NCBI RefSeq assembly: GCF_000619905.2
Contig: NZ_CP012371.1
Span: forward strand, 1,426,001-1,490,000
Origin: Nitrosospira briensis C-128
GTDB lineage: Bacteria > Pseudomonadota > Gammaproteobacteria > Burkholderiales > Nitrosomonadaceae
DNA: 64,000 bases
Reading direction: 5' to 3'
Part shown: piece by piece, positions 48,416 through 58,402 of the stretch
Position numbering within the stretch: position 1 is the stretch's first letter
How the letters are laid out: every line of letters starts with the position of its first letter
The notes under the pieces: generated by a model
What the model was told of the DNA's origin: nothing
Database searches by the model: none
What the model saw: the letters and a program-made list of their open reading frames with translations, nothing else
Translations under genes and position numbers: made by a program

Positions 48416-50322
48416 GCCGTACAGTAGAGCTTCGTAACCATCCGCGTGAACTGAAAAACTTCCAGTTGCGGCTTGCCTTCAGCGCGGGATTCGTGCTGCT
48501 GCTATTCCTTTTGCTGTTTGCGCGTTTCTCTTACCTCCAGGTATCGCAGCGCGAGCACTATCATACGCTGGCGGAAGCCAACCGCATCTCCATTTCACCT
48601 ATCGTGCCCAATCGGGGTTTGATTTTCGACCGTAATGGTGAAGTGCTAGCGCATAACTACTCTGCTTATACGCTTGAAATCGTGCCCAGCAAGGTTGGAG
48701 ACCTTGAGGCTCTCATTAACGAATTGGCTACCGTTGTTGAAATAGCCGCGAGAGACCGCAAGCGTTTTAAAAAATTGATGGAGGAGAGTAAGAGATTTGA
48801 AAGCTTGCCCATCCGTACCCGGTTATCGGATGTAGAAGTCGCCCGTTTTGCAGCCAACCGCTATCGCTTTCCAGGAGTGGAAATCAAGGCACGTTTATTC
48901 CGCCAGTACCCCAAGGGAGAAAGCGCATCTCATGTCGTCGGCTATATCGGCCGAATCAATGACAAGGATCTTGAGCGACTGGAAGCCAGCGACGGCTTGG
49001 CCAATTATCGAGGCTCCCACCACATGGGTAAAATCGGTATCGAGCAAAGTTACGAAAAAGAACTGCACGGTATCACGGGTTTCGAGGAAATGGAAACGGA
49101 TGCCGCCGGCCGGGTGATAAGAGTGATATCTCGTACGCCGGCGATCTCCGGCAACGATCTGACACTTTCGCTCGACGCCAGATTGCAAGAGGTCGCCGAG
49201 AAAGCTTTTGGAGATCGGCGCGGCGCGCTGGTCGCGATTGAACCTGCTACCGGCGAGGTACTCGCGTTCGTCAGTAAACCGGGATTCGATCCCAATCTGT
49301 TTGTCGATGGCATCGATTCTGAAAATTGGGATTTACTGAATAATTCCATCGACAGGCCTTTAAACAACCGCGCGTTGCGCGGGCTTTACCCGCCAGGCTC
49401 CACGTTCAAACCATTTATGGCACTGGCCGGCCTGGAGCTGAAAAAACGCTGGCCACGGCATGCAATCAACGACTCGGGATATTTCAGCCTGCCCGGCAGC
49501 ACGCACCGCTTTCGCGATTGGAAAGCCGGGGGCCATGGAATTGTCGACCTGCACAAATCTCTGGTCGTATCGTGTGACACGTACTACTACGGGCTTGCCA
49601 ACGACCTCGGCATTGACAACATCTTCGATTTCGTCAGTCAGTTTGGATTGGGGAAGAAAACCGGCCTCGATATCGAGGGAGAAGCTAGCGGCCTGTTGCC
49701 CTCACAAGAATGGAAAATGCGACGGCACAAACAGAAGTGGTATGCCGGCGACACGATTTCGGTGGGCATAGGCCAAGGCTACAATCTGACCACTCCGCTA
49801 CAACTGGCCTTTGCTACCGCGATACTGGCGGGGAATGGCACAGCATTTCGTCCACATCTGGTGAAGCAGGTCCTGAATAACAACAAGGAGGTGGTGCGGG
49901 AAATCGCCAAGGAGCCCTTATACACGCTCAATCTCAATCCCGATAATTTACAGGCGGTGCGAAACGCGCTCATAGATGTTACCCGGCCTGGCGGCACCGC
50001 GGCACTCGCCGGCGCCGACGCTGCCTATGTTTTTGCGGGCAAGACCGGTACGTCACAAGTGATCGGCATGAAGCAAGGGGAGAAATACGTAGAAAGCAAG
50101 ATCCGGGAACGTTTTCGCGACCACGCGCTGTTCATTGCTTACGCCCCCGCCGAGAACCCAAAAATAGCGCTATCGGTACTGGTGGAAAACGGCGGTCATG
50201 GCGGGTCTACCGCTGCGCCGATCGCCAGGATGGTGATGGACTACTTCCTGCTTGGCAAGTTGCCCACAGAAGCGGCGGCAGAAGCTATCGAGCCGAATGA
50301 AGAAGAGGACGAGCATGACTGA
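48412..50322 (+). CDS. mrdA: Penicillin-binding protein 2 (elongasome transpeptidase)
   Basis: A 636-residue class B PBP. It has an N-terminal membrane anchor (about 22-42), a pedestal domain, and a transpeptidase domain with the SxxK motif at S330-K333 (PPGSTFKPF), an SCD motif (VVSCDTYYYG) and the KTGT motif (FAGKTGTSQVIG). It cross-links peptidoglycan during elongation. Its ATG overlaps the mreD stop (ATGA). The acidic C-terminal tail ends EEEDEHD. Confidence 0.97.
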   Translation: MSRTVELRNHPRELKNFQLRLAFSAGFVLLLFLLLFARFSYLQVSQREHYHTLAEANRISISPIVPNRGLIFDRNGEVLAHNYSAYTLEIVPSKVGDLEALINELATVVEIAARDRKRFKKLMEESKRFESLPIRTRLSDVEVARFAANRYRFPGVEIKARLFRQYPKGESASHVVGYIGRINDKDLERLEASDGLANYRGSHHMGKIGIEQSYEKELHGITGFEEMETDAAGRVIRVISRTPAISGNDLTLSLDARLQEVAEKAFGDRRGALVAIEPATGEVLAFVSKPGFDPNLFVDGIDSENWDLLNNSIDRPLNNRALRGLYPPGSTFKPFMALAGLELKKRWPRHAINDSGYFSLPGSTHRFRDWKAGGHGIVDLHKSLVVSCDTYYYGLANDLGIDNIFDFVSQFGLGKKTGLDIEGEASGLLPSQEWKMRRHKQKWYAGDTISVGIGQGYNLTTPLQLAFATAILAGNGTAFRPHLVKQVLNNNKEVVREIAKEPLYTLNLNPDNLQAVRNALIDVTRPGGTAALAGADAAYVFAGKTGTSQVIGMKQGEKYVESKIRERFRDHALFIAYAPAENPKIALSVLVENGGHGGSTAAPIARMVMDYFLLGKLPTEAAAEAIEPNEEEDEHD

Positions 50323-51415
50323 ACCCATGCGCTTGTGGCATTACCTCACGCGTTATGTGGACAGCTTCCTGCTGAGCGGAATATTGCTGCTGATGCTGAC
50401 CGGTTTGTTCACGCTGTATAGCGCAACCGATGCCAACCTCGGCCGCGTCACCAATCAGGCAGTCAATATGCTGGTTGCACTGGGCATCATGTGGCTGGTC
50501 GCCAACATTCCATTGCAGCATATCATGCGCATTGCCCTGCCGATATATATAGCCGGCGTTCTCTTGCTGCTTGGCGTGGCACTGTTCGGTGAGATAAACA
50601 ATGGCGCTCGGCGCTGGTTGAACATCGGCTTTACCCGTATTCAACCATCCGAGTTGATGAAGATAGCCGTGCCGCTGATGATGGCGTGGTATTTCGATAA
50701 GCATGAAGCCACCTTGCGGCTGAGGGATTATGCGGTTGCAACGCTGCTGCTGATACTTCCCGTACTGATGATCGTACGCCAGCCGGACCTGGGCACAGCG
50801 CTGCTCATCGCATCGAGCGGCTTCTACGTACTGTTCCTCACAGGACTGTCATGGCGCATCATGGGCGCCTTGTTCGTCGCCGGGGCAGGAAGCCTGCCGA
50901 TACTATGGTCGACGATGCATGACTATCAGCGAAGGCGCGTCATGACGTTGCTTGATCCGACACAGGATGCGCTCGGCGCAGGCTATCACACCATTCAATC
51001 CACCATTGCCATTGGCTCTGGAGGCATTCTTGGCAAGGGCTGGCAGCATGGTACCCAGACCCATCTCGATTTCCTCCCCGAGAGAAGCACCGATTTCATC
51101 TTTGCGGTATTTTCCGAAGAATTCGGGCTTATCGGCAACTCGCTGCTGTTGCTGCTGTACCTGGTGGTTATCGGCCGCGGCATGATTATCGCTGCCAATG
51201 CCTCAACCCAGTTTACGCGCCTTATCGCCGGCTCGATCACACTGACATTTTTCACTTATATTTTTGTCAACATAGGCATGGTCATCGGCATTCTGCCCGT
51301 AGTGGGAGTACCGCTGCCTCTGATCAGCTACGGCGGCACATCGATGGTGACAATGCTGCTGGGATTTGGTATTTTGATGAGCATACAGACGCATCCCAAG
51401 TTGGTGAAGACATGA
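50315..51415 (+). CDS. rodA: Rod-shape peptidoglycan glycosyltransferase RodA
   Basis: A 366-residue SEDS-family glycosyltransferase with about ten membrane segments. Signatures are GARRWLNIGFTRIQPSELMKIA, DLGTALLIA and PVVGVPLPLISYGGTSMV. It polymerises lipid II together with PBP2. The ATG at 50315 lies 8 bases inside mrdA and follows GAGGACGAGC; the longer frame from 50252 is unlikely. Confidence 0.97.
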   Translation: MTEPMRLWHYLTRYVDSFLLSGILLLMLTGLFTLYSATDANLGRVTNQAVNMLVALGIMWLVANIPLQHIMRIALPIYIAGVLLLLGVALFGEINNGARRWLNIGFTRIQPSELMKIAVPLMMAWYFDKHEATLRLRDYAVATLLLILPVLMIVRQPDLGTALLIASSGFYVLFLTGLSWRIMGALFVAGAGSLPILWSTMHDYQRRRVMTLLDPTQDALGAGYHTIQSTIAIGSGGILGKGWQHGTQTHLDFLPERSTDFIFAVFSEEFGLIGNSLLLLLYLVVIGRGMIIAANASTQFTRLIAGSITLTFFTYIFVNIGMVIGILPVVGVPLPLISYGGTSMVTMLLGFGILMSIQTHPKLVKT

Positions 51416-52527
51416 GGAATATTGATTCGAGATCAGAATCCGTGTCGAATCCATTGCCCCCTCCTCGGCAATGGGCAGCCTGGATTATCGCGGTCTTTAT
51501 TCTTACTTTCGTTGGCGGCTGCGGCACCATCCTGAAACAGGACAAGAGAGGCAAAACCGGCACATCGACGCTATTCGGCATCGGCCTGAAAAAGGGAGGT
51601 GGTTATTACCTGGACGATGGCCCCGGCGATAATCCACCCGCCGATCTCGCGTCCATTCCAGATGCCGTTCCCCGCGATGAACCCTTGCGTCAGGCAAACA
51701 TGCGCCCTTATGTCGCGCTGGGGAAATCCTATGCGCCGATGACTGTCCTGGAATCCTACAGGGAACGTGGAATCGCTTCGTGGTACGGCCGGCGGTACCA
51801 TGGGCAAAAAACCGCCTCTGGTGAAGTCTACGATATGTATGGCATGACGGCAGCGCACACCACCTTGCCATTGCCCAGCTATGTTCGCGTCACCAACATC
51901 AGGAACGGAAAATCCGTAGTAGTAAGGGTCAACGATCGCGGACCCTTCCTTTCCGACCGCCTCATCGATCTTTCCTATACCGCCGCCTATAAGCTCGATG
52001 TACTGGGTGGCGGCAGCGCCTGGGTCGAAGTGGAAACTGTCCTGCCGGGTTCCGATCCTGCCATGCGGGTTGCGTCGGCGTCTGCCGTTGCCCCGAACAC
52101 GGTCCGCACCTTTGCCGCAAGTCCCCCTGCACCTGTTCCGGTATCCGCCGTCGCCGGCGAAAAGACAGATACGCCTGCTGGTGCAGGGCAACAGGAGGGA
52201 GCGGCCGCACCACCGGGCTTGTTCGAAGTTGCATACTCACCCATGGAGTCAGGCGCATCCGTACCCGGCAGTACTGCTGCTCCCGCCACTGCGGATGCAA
52301 GGGGAATCTATCTGCAACTGGGCGCGTTCAGTGCCTATGATAATGCCGATAATTTCCTTGCACGCATGCGCAGCGAGCTTCCTTCAATCGATGCGCTCGG
52401 TATCGTCCCGCAAGATGGCTTGTTCAAGGTCCATGCGGGCCCTTATCCGGATCAGGTGGTGGCCAGGCAGGCAGCCGACAAGATCGCCCGCAGCCTTTCC
52501 ATCAGGCCAATGTTGCTGGTGCGATAG
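51412..52527 (+). CDS. rlpA: RlpA-like septal lytic transglycosylase lipoprotein with SPOR domain
   Basis: A 371-residue lipoprotein (lipobox VGGC, Cys37). A double-psi beta-barrel domain follows (about 118-210, RGIASWYGRRYHGQKTASGEVYDMYGMTAAHTTLP with the conserved residues up to VRVNDRGPF). A low-complexity linker leads to a C-terminal SPOR domain (about 296-371, YLQLGAFSAYDNADNFLARM) that binds denuded glycan strands. Its ATG overlaps the rodA stop. In many relatives dacA follows; here it does not. Confidence 0.94.
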   Translation: MRNIDSRSESVSNPLPPPRQWAAWIIAVFILTFVGGCGTILKQDKRGKTGTSTLFGIGLKKGGGYYLDDGPGDNPPADLASIPDAVPRDEPLRQANMRPYVALGKSYAPMTVLESYRERGIASWYGRRYHGQKTASGEVYDMYGMTAAHTTLPLPSYVRVTNIRNGKSVVVRVNDRGPFLSDRLIDLSYTAAYKLDVLGGGSAWVEVETVLPGSDPAMRVASASAVAPNTVRTFAASPPAPVPVSAVAGEKTDTPAGAGQQEGAAAPPGLFEVAYSPMESGASVPGSTAAPATADARGIYLQLGAFSAYDNADNFLARMRSELPSIDALGIVPQDGLFKVHAGPYPDQVVARQAADKIARSLSIRPMLLVR

Positions 52528-52954
52528 ATTCCCGATCTATCCGTATAACATAGCTCGGTAAAGCTCGGTCGTTTGAGCCCGATTCCTTCTGCTTGCAAAA
52601 TCCTTACTATTGAGTTGGCGTCTCGCATTTCAATTCCATGTCATTGGTTGCCCATCCTTTGAGTTCTTGATTCACTGAGTATTCCTGTTGGGCTTCTGCC
52701 GAATCTCACCAGCTGGAAAGGTTTTAATTTACCTATTCAGTTTCCTCATTCTCTGCCGTATCTATTTATATGTATCTTCTTTCAAGTGGTCATATCTCCT
52801 GAAGTCGATTAATCCATGAAGAAATATGCAGATGACGCGGCGAATTGAAGCGAGGTTGTCAATTATTCAAGTGTTGGGCTTCTGTCTCGATTAGCAGAGT
52901 AATTAGGGTACGGACCGGCCTGATCTGCGAGCCTATCAACAGGTGAGGAGAAAA
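52528..52954. other. Intergenic AT-rich region before the DUF6884/GIY-YIG cassette
   Basis: This 427-bp stretch has no credible gene. It is noticeably richer in A and T than the rod operon before it, and its composition fits the accessory cassette that follows. It should contain the cassette promoter. Confidence 0.4.
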
Positions 52955-53371
52955 GTGAAAAAAATCGTTCTGATTTCGTGCGTGAGCAAGAAATTGCACC
53001 ATCGGGCCAAGGTGCAAGACCTCTACATCAGTCCACTGTTCCGCCTGAATTTAAAGTACGCCAGGAAACTAAAGCCGGACAGTATTTACATCCTCTCCGC
53101 CGAGCACGGCTTGCTCGACCTGGATACCGAGATCGAGCCCTACGACCGCACGCTAAACGGTATGCGTTCTCTGGAGGTGCAAGCCTGGGCGCAGCGGGTA
53201 CTGGTGCAGATCGATGAGCGGGCTGACCCGGGCAAAGATCATTTTGTGCTGCTGGCAGGCCAGAAATACCGTAAATTCCTGATACCACACCTTGCTTCCC
53301 ATGAAACACCCATGGAAGGGCTTGGCATCGGCAGACAGCTACAATATCTGGGCAGACAAATCCATGAGTAA
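52955..53371 (+). CDS. DUF6884 domain protein
   Basis: A 138-residue protein starting at GTG 52955 after GAGGAG (a GTG at 52943 is a weaker alternative). It shows an N-terminal beta strand KKIVLISCVSKK, then QDLYISPLFRLNLKYARKL, and the motif YILSAEHGLLDLDTEIEPYD. These are features of the DUF6884 family, distantly like YaaA and other nucleotide-handling Rossmannoid proteins, and found in phage and defence contexts. It overlaps the GIY-YIG gene by 8 bases. The function is unknown. Confidence 0.8.
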   Translation: MKKIVLISCVSKKLHHRAKVQDLYISPLFRLNLKYARKLKPDSIYILSAEHGLLDLDTEIEPYDRTLNGMRSLEVQAWAQRVLVQIDERADPGKDHFVLLAGQKYRKFLIPHLASHETPMEGLGIGRQLQYLGRQIHE

Positions 53372-54002
53372 GATGTGTGATAGTTTGCATCGCTTATTCC
53401 ATTTCCTGCCTCACTACAGTTTTCCCTACGATGAAACCAAGATTCCTCGGAATGGAATCTATGTCCTGTTCGAGGCGGGTGAGGTCGCCCATGGAACAGA
53501 TCGGATCGTGCGGATTGGTACGCACACGGGCAATAACCAGCTACGTTCCAGGCTGAGGCAGCATTTCGTTAACGAGAACAAAGACCGCAGCATCTTCCGC
53601 AAGAACATTGGCCGCGCCTTTCTGCACCGTGCCGAAGATCCCTACCTGGACCAATGGGAACTCAATCTGACCACTCGCGAAGCCAAACGGAAGTACCAGG
53701 ATTCTGTGAATCCAGGGAAGCAGCGAGAGATAGAGCGGCAAGTTACGGATTATCTTAAACGAAACTTCTCTTTCGTAGTTTTCCCGGTGGATGAAAAATC
53801 GCTACGGCTCGAGCTGGAGGCCAGGATCATCTCGACGGTTTCCTGGTGCCAGGACTGCGGAGCGTCGAACGATTGGCTTGGACTTCGCTCCCCCAAGCCG
53901 AAAATTCTGAAGAGTGGTCTCTGGCAAGTCAACGAACTTTATGGAGAGCCCCTGTCGGAAGGTTATGAAGAGTCAAAGATGATGGATACCTGCTCCAAAT
54001 GA
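53364..54002 (+). CDS. GIY-YIG superfamily nuclease-like protein
   Basis: A 212-residue protein. The GIY motif is at 31-33 (NGIYVLFEAGE), and the YIG counterpart reads VRIG at 49-52. The conserved arginines are in LRSRLRQHF (60-68), the catalytic glutamate candidate is E152 (LELEARII), and a C-terminal GLWQVN places the conserved asparagine at 190. A CQDCG pair (162-166) might bind metal. The start ATG at 53364 overlaps the DUF6884 stop by 8 bases, so the two are translationally coupled. Nuclease activity is an inference from the motif pattern. Confidence 0.75.
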   Translation: MSKMCDSLHRLFHFLPHYSFPYDETKIPRNGIYVLFEAGEVAHGTDRIVRIGTHTGNNQLRSRLRQHFVNENKDRSIFRKNIGRAFLHRAEDPYLDQWELNLTTREAKRKYQDSVNPGKQREIERQVTDYLKRNFSFVVFPVDEKSLRLELEARIISTVSWCQDCGASNDWLGLRSPKPKILKSGLWQVNELYGEPLSEGYEESKMMDTCSK

Positions 54003-54319
54003 ATCCCAAACAATTCCCTGGGCTGGCAGCTCCCCCGGTTGGCGGAGACTGTGACAGCAGGTAGCAAAAGCGTTTTTTCCTGGGCATGGGGCAGATGCAC
54101 GATTGCAAAATCTATCACTTTGCTATTGTGGTGTGAATTATTCCTACTTCATCATTGACCCGGAGGGGCTTGGCCGACATGGGGTCTGTAGTGAATCACA
54201 ACAATGTCCTGGGAAGAAAAACAGGCTGGTTCTGGCATCCAGATAGCAAATTCTCCGCCTACTTGATAAAATCGGTCTTCCTCCTCAATCATTCCGCCCA
54301 CCCCAACTCAGGATCAGCT
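54003..54319. other. Intergenic region before the aminotransferase gene
   Basis: A 317-bp gap with no credible gene. An open frame extends upstream of the aminotransferase ATG to 54155 but does not resemble its family. Confidence 0.35.
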
Positions 54320-55558
54320 ATGACACACTTCGGCCCAGCCAAAAAAATCGGTACATTTTATCCACCGCAACGCACTTTGATGGGACCGGGGCCATCCGAT
54401 ACCCACCCGCGCGTCTTGTCCGCCATGGCCCGCCCGACTCTGGGGCATCTTGATCCAGTGTTCACGGACATGATGGAAGAGCTGAAAAGCCTGCTGCGCT
54501 ATGCCTTTCAAACCGCAAATCTGTTGACTTTTCCGGTTTCGGGTCCGGGTTCGGTCGGGATGGAGATGTGCTTTGTCAACATGGTCAGCCCCGGCGATAA
54601 GGTGATTGTATGCCGCAACGGCGTATTTGGCGGGCGCATGATCGAGAACGTGCAACGCTGCGGTGGTACGGCAGTGGTGGTTGAAGACAAATGGGGAGCG
54701 CCGGTTGATCCACAAAAACTGGAAGACGCATTGAAGCAGAACCCCGACGCGAAGATCGTCGCCTTTGTTCACGCCGAAACGTCCACCGGTGCGCTGTCAG
54801 ATGCAAAAACCCTTTGCGAAATCGCTCATCGCCACAACTGCTTGACCATCGTTGACACCGTTACCTCCCTAGGGGGCTCGCCGCTCAAAGTTGACGAATG
54901 GAAGATCGACGCAATTTATTCCGGCAGCCAGAAATGTCTTTCATGCCCGCCGGGCTTATCGCCTGTCAGTTTTTCCGAACGCGTGGTGGAACTGGTCAAG
55001 AATCGCAAGGGAAAAGTACAAAGCTGGTTTATGGATTTGAATTTGCTTCTCGGATATTGGGGGAGTTCCCGTACTTACCACCATACCGCCCCCACAAACG
55101 CGCTCTATGCGCTGCACGAATCACTGGTAATGCTGCACGAGGAAGGGCTGGAACATTCCTGGGCGCGCCATCAACGCAACCACAACGCACTCAAGGCAGG
55201 GTTTGAAACGCTGGCTATGGAATATCTTGTGGAGGAGAAATCGCGCCTGCCACAGCTGAATTCTGTGCGGGTGCCGGAGGGTATTGATGAGAAAGAAGTG
55301 CGCCGCAGGCTGCTCGCCGACTACAGTCTCGAAATTGGTGCCGGCCTTGGCGACTTCGCCGGCAAGATCTGGCGCTTCGGCCTGATGGGTTATTCCAGCA
55401 GAATGGAAAATGTCATGCTGAGCCTGGGTGCCCTGGAAACGGTGTTATCCGATATGGGCAAGAAAATTGAACATGGCGCGGCGGAATCCGCCGCACACTA
55501 TGCTTATGCGGCTAACCCATTACCTCTGGAAAGTAAAAACGCTGCCCAGGCGGCTTGA
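54320..55558 (+). CDS. Alanine/serine-glyoxylate aminotransferase family protein
   Basis: A 412-residue class V PLP enzyme. It starts MTHFGPAKKIGTFYPPQRTLMGPGPSDTHPRV, the N-terminus of the AGT family, after AGGA. The PLP lysine is K205 in YSGSQKCLSCPPG, with the VDTVTSLGG aspartate motif before it. Members transfer amino groups from serine or alanine to glyoxylate. With glcF at 36.6-38 kb it would allow glycolate-derived glyoxylate to be recycled; the two genes are far apart, so this link is by function only. Confidence 0.88.
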   Translation: MTHFGPAKKIGTFYPPQRTLMGPGPSDTHPRVLSAMARPTLGHLDPVFTDMMEELKSLLRYAFQTANLLTFPVSGPGSVGMEMCFVNMVSPGDKVIVCRNGVFGGRMIENVQRCGGTAVVVEDKWGAPVDPQKLEDALKQNPDAKIVAFVHAETSTGALSDAKTLCEIAHRHNCLTIVDTVTSLGGSPLKVDEWKIDAIYSGSQKCLSCPPGLSPVSFSERVVELVKNRKGKVQSWFMDLNLLLGYWGSSRTYHHTAPTNALYALHESLVMLHEEGLEHSWARHQRNHNALKAGFETLAMEYLVEEKSRLPQLNSVRVPEGIDEKEVRRRLLADYSLEIGAGLGDFAGKIWRFGLMGYSSRMENVMLSLGALETVLSDMGKKIEHGAAESAAHYAYAANPLPLESKNAAQAA

Positions 55559-55611
55559 TTCAACGTTCGAACCTGAATCCTATCCTCCGCGGCAGGATAG
55601 GTGGAGCATAG

Positions 55612-55643
55612 CGCAACCCATCTGTTTTTTATGATGGGTTGCG
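55612..55643. repeat. Palindromic repeat, 11-bp stem, between convergent genes
   Basis: CGCAACCCATC and its complement GATGGGTTGCG flank a 10-base loop that holds a run of six T. It is 54 bp after the aminotransferase stop. It shares AGCGCAACCCA with the hairpin at 42169-42217, suggesting a dispersed REP-like palindrome family. It may also serve as a terminator. Confidence 0.55.
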
Positions 55644-55777
55644 GTTTAGCAGCCTTCAATCATCCTGCAAGAGCTACTCTATCAGATAGCGACATCCATA
55701 AAAGGGGATTTTCTTGCAGCGCAATGCGCTTCACTCGTTGAACGCGCCGAGCCTATCTGAAACAGGTAAAAACTGAA

Positions 55778-56623
55778 TTACAACCCCAGCCGCTGCCAGA
55801 TGGTAGTCGTCGGCCCCGCCGAGTTCAACGTATAAAAGTGCAATCCCGGCGCGCCGGCATTCAACAATCGATCGCATAAATCGGTCACGATATCGAGTCC
55901 GAACGCGCGTATCGATGCGCTGTCGTCACCGTAGCCTTCCAGTTTTTTTCTGATCCAGCGAGGTATTTCAGCGCCGCAAGCATCCGAAAACCTTGCCAGT
56001 TGTGAAAATTTATTGATCGGCATGATGCCGGGCACGATAGGGATGCGGATATCCATTGCTTCGCACGCATCAATGAAACTGAAGTAGGCATCCGCATTAT
56101 AGAAGTACTGGGTGATAACGGAATCCGCCCCCGCTTCAACCTTGCGTTTGAAGTTCAGCAAATCCTCCTGAGCCGAGTTGGACTGCGGATGGTATTCCGG
56201 ATAAGACGCGACATCAATGTGGAACGCGTCATCAAATTCCTCACGTATAAACGCCACCAGTTCATTTGCATAACGAAACTCTCCCCCTTGTGCCATGCCC
56301 GAAGGAAGGTCCCCTCGTAGCGCAACCACATGGCGAATACCGCCGTCGCGGTATTTTTGCAACATGCCGCGGATGTTTTCGCTGGTCGCACCAATACAGG
56401 AAAGATGGGGTGCCGCTACATAACCCTCTGCCTGAATTTCCAGAACCGTCTCAAGGGTTCGGTCGCGGGTGGATCCCCCTGCACCGAAGGTTACGGAAAA
56501 GAATTTCGGGTTGAGTTGTGCCAGTTGCTTGCGCGTCGCACGCAACTTCTCGATTCCCTCCAGCGTTTGCGGCGGGAAAAACTCGAAACTGAAGGTGGGG
56601 GCAAATTTCTTTTGCGATTCCAT
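55778..56623 (-). CDS. metF: Methylenetetrahydrofolate reductase
   Basis: A 281-residue flavoprotein that makes 5-methyl-THF for methionine synthase. It shows SFEFFPPQTLEGIEKLR near the N-terminus, VTFGAGGSTRDRTLETV, a HVVALRGDLP motif, the DSVITQYFYNADAYFSFID segment, and FYTLNSAGPT at the C-terminus. It lies 292 bp after ahcY on the same strand, so it may be read from the SAH-controlled transcript. Confidence 0.97.
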   Translation of the reverse strand: MESQKKFAPTFSFEFFPPQTLEGIEKLRATRKQLAQLNPKFFSVTFGAGGSTRDRTLETVLEIQAEGYVAAPHLSCIGATSENIRGMLQKYRDGGIRHVVALRGDLPSGMAQGGEFRYANELVAFIREEFDDAFHIDVASYPEYHPQSNSAQEDLLNFKRKVEAGADSVITQYFYNADAYFSFIDACEAMDIRIPIVPGIMPINKFSQLARFSDACGAEIPRWIRKKLEGYGDDSASIRAFGLDIVTDLCDRLLNAGAPGLHFYTLNSAGPTTTIWQRLGL

Positions 56624-56915
56624 TTTTACTCGCCGGGATGATTCACAGGGGTAGTGTGACGCAAGGTGGTTACAAGCCTATCGGCACATCGTCGACTATC
56701 GGATAGTGTTTTCAGGAAGCGGGGCGCAAACGGATCCGGGATAGCCTGTGGCATACAAGCACGCTGAGGATAGAAACAGGATCCCGGTGCCCTTGGCCGA
56801 TATGATGCTCATACCGGCTTATGACATTTTTGTTTGGCGTATTTGGCCAGACTGGCGAAGAAGATAAAGGTATAGCTATTCCCTTTATCTCCTCCTCCCG
56901 CTTGAAAGCCGAAAA
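56624..56915. other. ahcY-metF intergenic region with a weak hairpin
   Basis: A 292-bp gap between two minus-strand genes. The dyad GATAAAGG/CCTTTATC (about 56862-56891) could be a weak terminator or processing site after ahcY; no T-run follows. Confidence 0.4.
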
Positions 56916-58382
56916 TCAATACCGGTACATTGCAGGTTTGTACGGCCCGTTCTTGTCCAGGTTCAGGTAGCTTGCCTGCTCCTCGGTCAATTCGGTGAGC
57001 TTGACGCCCAGTTTCTTGATGTGCAATCGTGCCACTTTTTCATCCAGGTACTTCGGCAGCACATAGACGTTTTTCTCATAGCTGGCGCCATTTTGCCATA
57101 ACTCCATTTGCGCCAGCACCTGATTGGTAAACGAACTGGACATGACAAACGAGGGATGGCCGGTGGCACAGCCGAGGTTCACCAACCGCCCCTGCGCCAG
57201 CACGATGATGCGGCGACCTGTGGGGAAAATGACGTGATCCACCTGTGGTTTTATATTTTCCCATTGGTATTTCTCGACCGATGCAATATCGATTTCGGAA
57301 TCGAAATGGCCGATATTGCACACGATAGCCTGGTCTTTCATCCTCAGCATATGGTCATGGGTAATAACGCGCAGATTGCCCGTGGCGGTGACGAAAATGT
57401 CGGCCTGATCGCAAACTTCGTCCATGGATACGACCCGATAGCCCTCCATTGCCGCTTGCAGCGCGCATATCGGATCTATCTCCGTTATCCAGACCGTGGC
57501 GCCCAGGCCTCGCAAGGATTGGGCGCATCCCTTGCCTACGTCGCCATATCCACATACCAGCGCAATTTTGCCGGCAATCATGACGTCGGTGGCGCGTTTG
57601 ATACCGTCAACCAGCGACTCGCGGCAACCGTAAAGATTATCGAACTTGGACTTGGTCACCGAATCGTTGACGTTGAATGCGGGAAACGGCAGCTCGCCTT
57701 TTTTTTGCATCTCGTACAAGCGATGGACACCGGTGGTGGTTTCCTCGGTCACGCCGCGAATAACGTCGCGCTTGCTGGAGTACCAACCGGGGCTGACGCT
57801 CAACCGTTTCCGGATCGCTGCGAACAACGCACGTTCTTCCTCGTTGGTCGGGTTGGCTATGACTGAAGGGTCTTTTTCCGCGCGGCTGCCGAGGATAACG
57901 AGCAACGTCGCGTCGCCTCCATCATCCAGAATCATATTGGGGGCGCTGCTCGCATCCGATGCCTGATCACCGGACCACTCGAAAATGCGGTGGGTATATT
58001 CCCAGTAATCGTCCAGCGACTCGCCCTTGTAGGCGAATACGGGTATGCGTTCCGCCGCGATGGCCGCGGCTGCATGGTCCTGCGTGGAAAAAATATTGCA
58101 TGACGCCCAGCGCACCTGCGCACCCAGCTTGATCAGCGTTTCGATCAATACCGCCGTCTGGATGGTCATGTGCAGGGACCCGGCAATACGCGCACCTTCC
58201 AGAGGCCTGGCATCAGCGTATTCTTCGCGTAGCGCCATCAGACCCGGCATCTCGGTTTCGGCGATGGCAATTTCCTTGCGCCCCCATTCCGCGAGGGACA
58301 TATCGGCAACTTTATAATCCGTAAATTCACTGCCCTTGCTTGTGGAGGCAGATGCGGATGCAGGACTGAGCACAGCGTTCAT
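56916..58382 (-). CDS. ahcY: S-adenosylhomocysteine hydrolase
   Basis: A 488-residue NAD-dependent hydrolase that splits SAH into adenosine and homocysteine. It carries [33 protein letters not shown] with the substrate-binding residues, the NAD motif [15 protein letters not shown], and the C-terminal [16 protein letters not shown]. It lies downstream of metK and is preceded by an SAH riboswitch. The ribosome site CAGGAG is 8 bases before the ATG. Confidence 0.97.
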   Translation of the reverse strand: MNAVLSPASASASTSKGSEFTDYKVADMSLAEWGRKEIAIAETEMPGLMALREEYADARPLEGARIAGSLHMTIQTAVLIETLIKLGAQVRWASCNIFSTQDHAAAAIAAERIPVFAYKGESLDDYWEYTHRIFEWSGDQASDASSAPNMILDDGGDATLLVILGSRAEKDPSVIANPTNEEERALFAAIRKRLSVSPGWYSSKRDVIRGVTEETTTGVHRLYEMQKKGELPFPAFNVNDSVTKSKFDNLYGCRESLVDGIKRATDVMIAGKIALVCGYGDVGKGCAQSLRGLGATVWITEIDPICALQAAMEGYRVVSMDEVCDQADIFVTATGNLRVITHDHMLRMKDQAIVCNIGHFDSEIDIASVEKYQWENIKPQVDHVIFPTGRRIIVLAQGRLVNLGCATGHPSFVMSSSFTNQVLAQMELWQNGASYEKNVYVLPKYLDEKVARLHIKKLGVKLTELTEEQASYLNLDKNGPYKPAMYRY

Positions 58383-58402
58383 GAAATTATCTCCTGAAAG
58401 AT

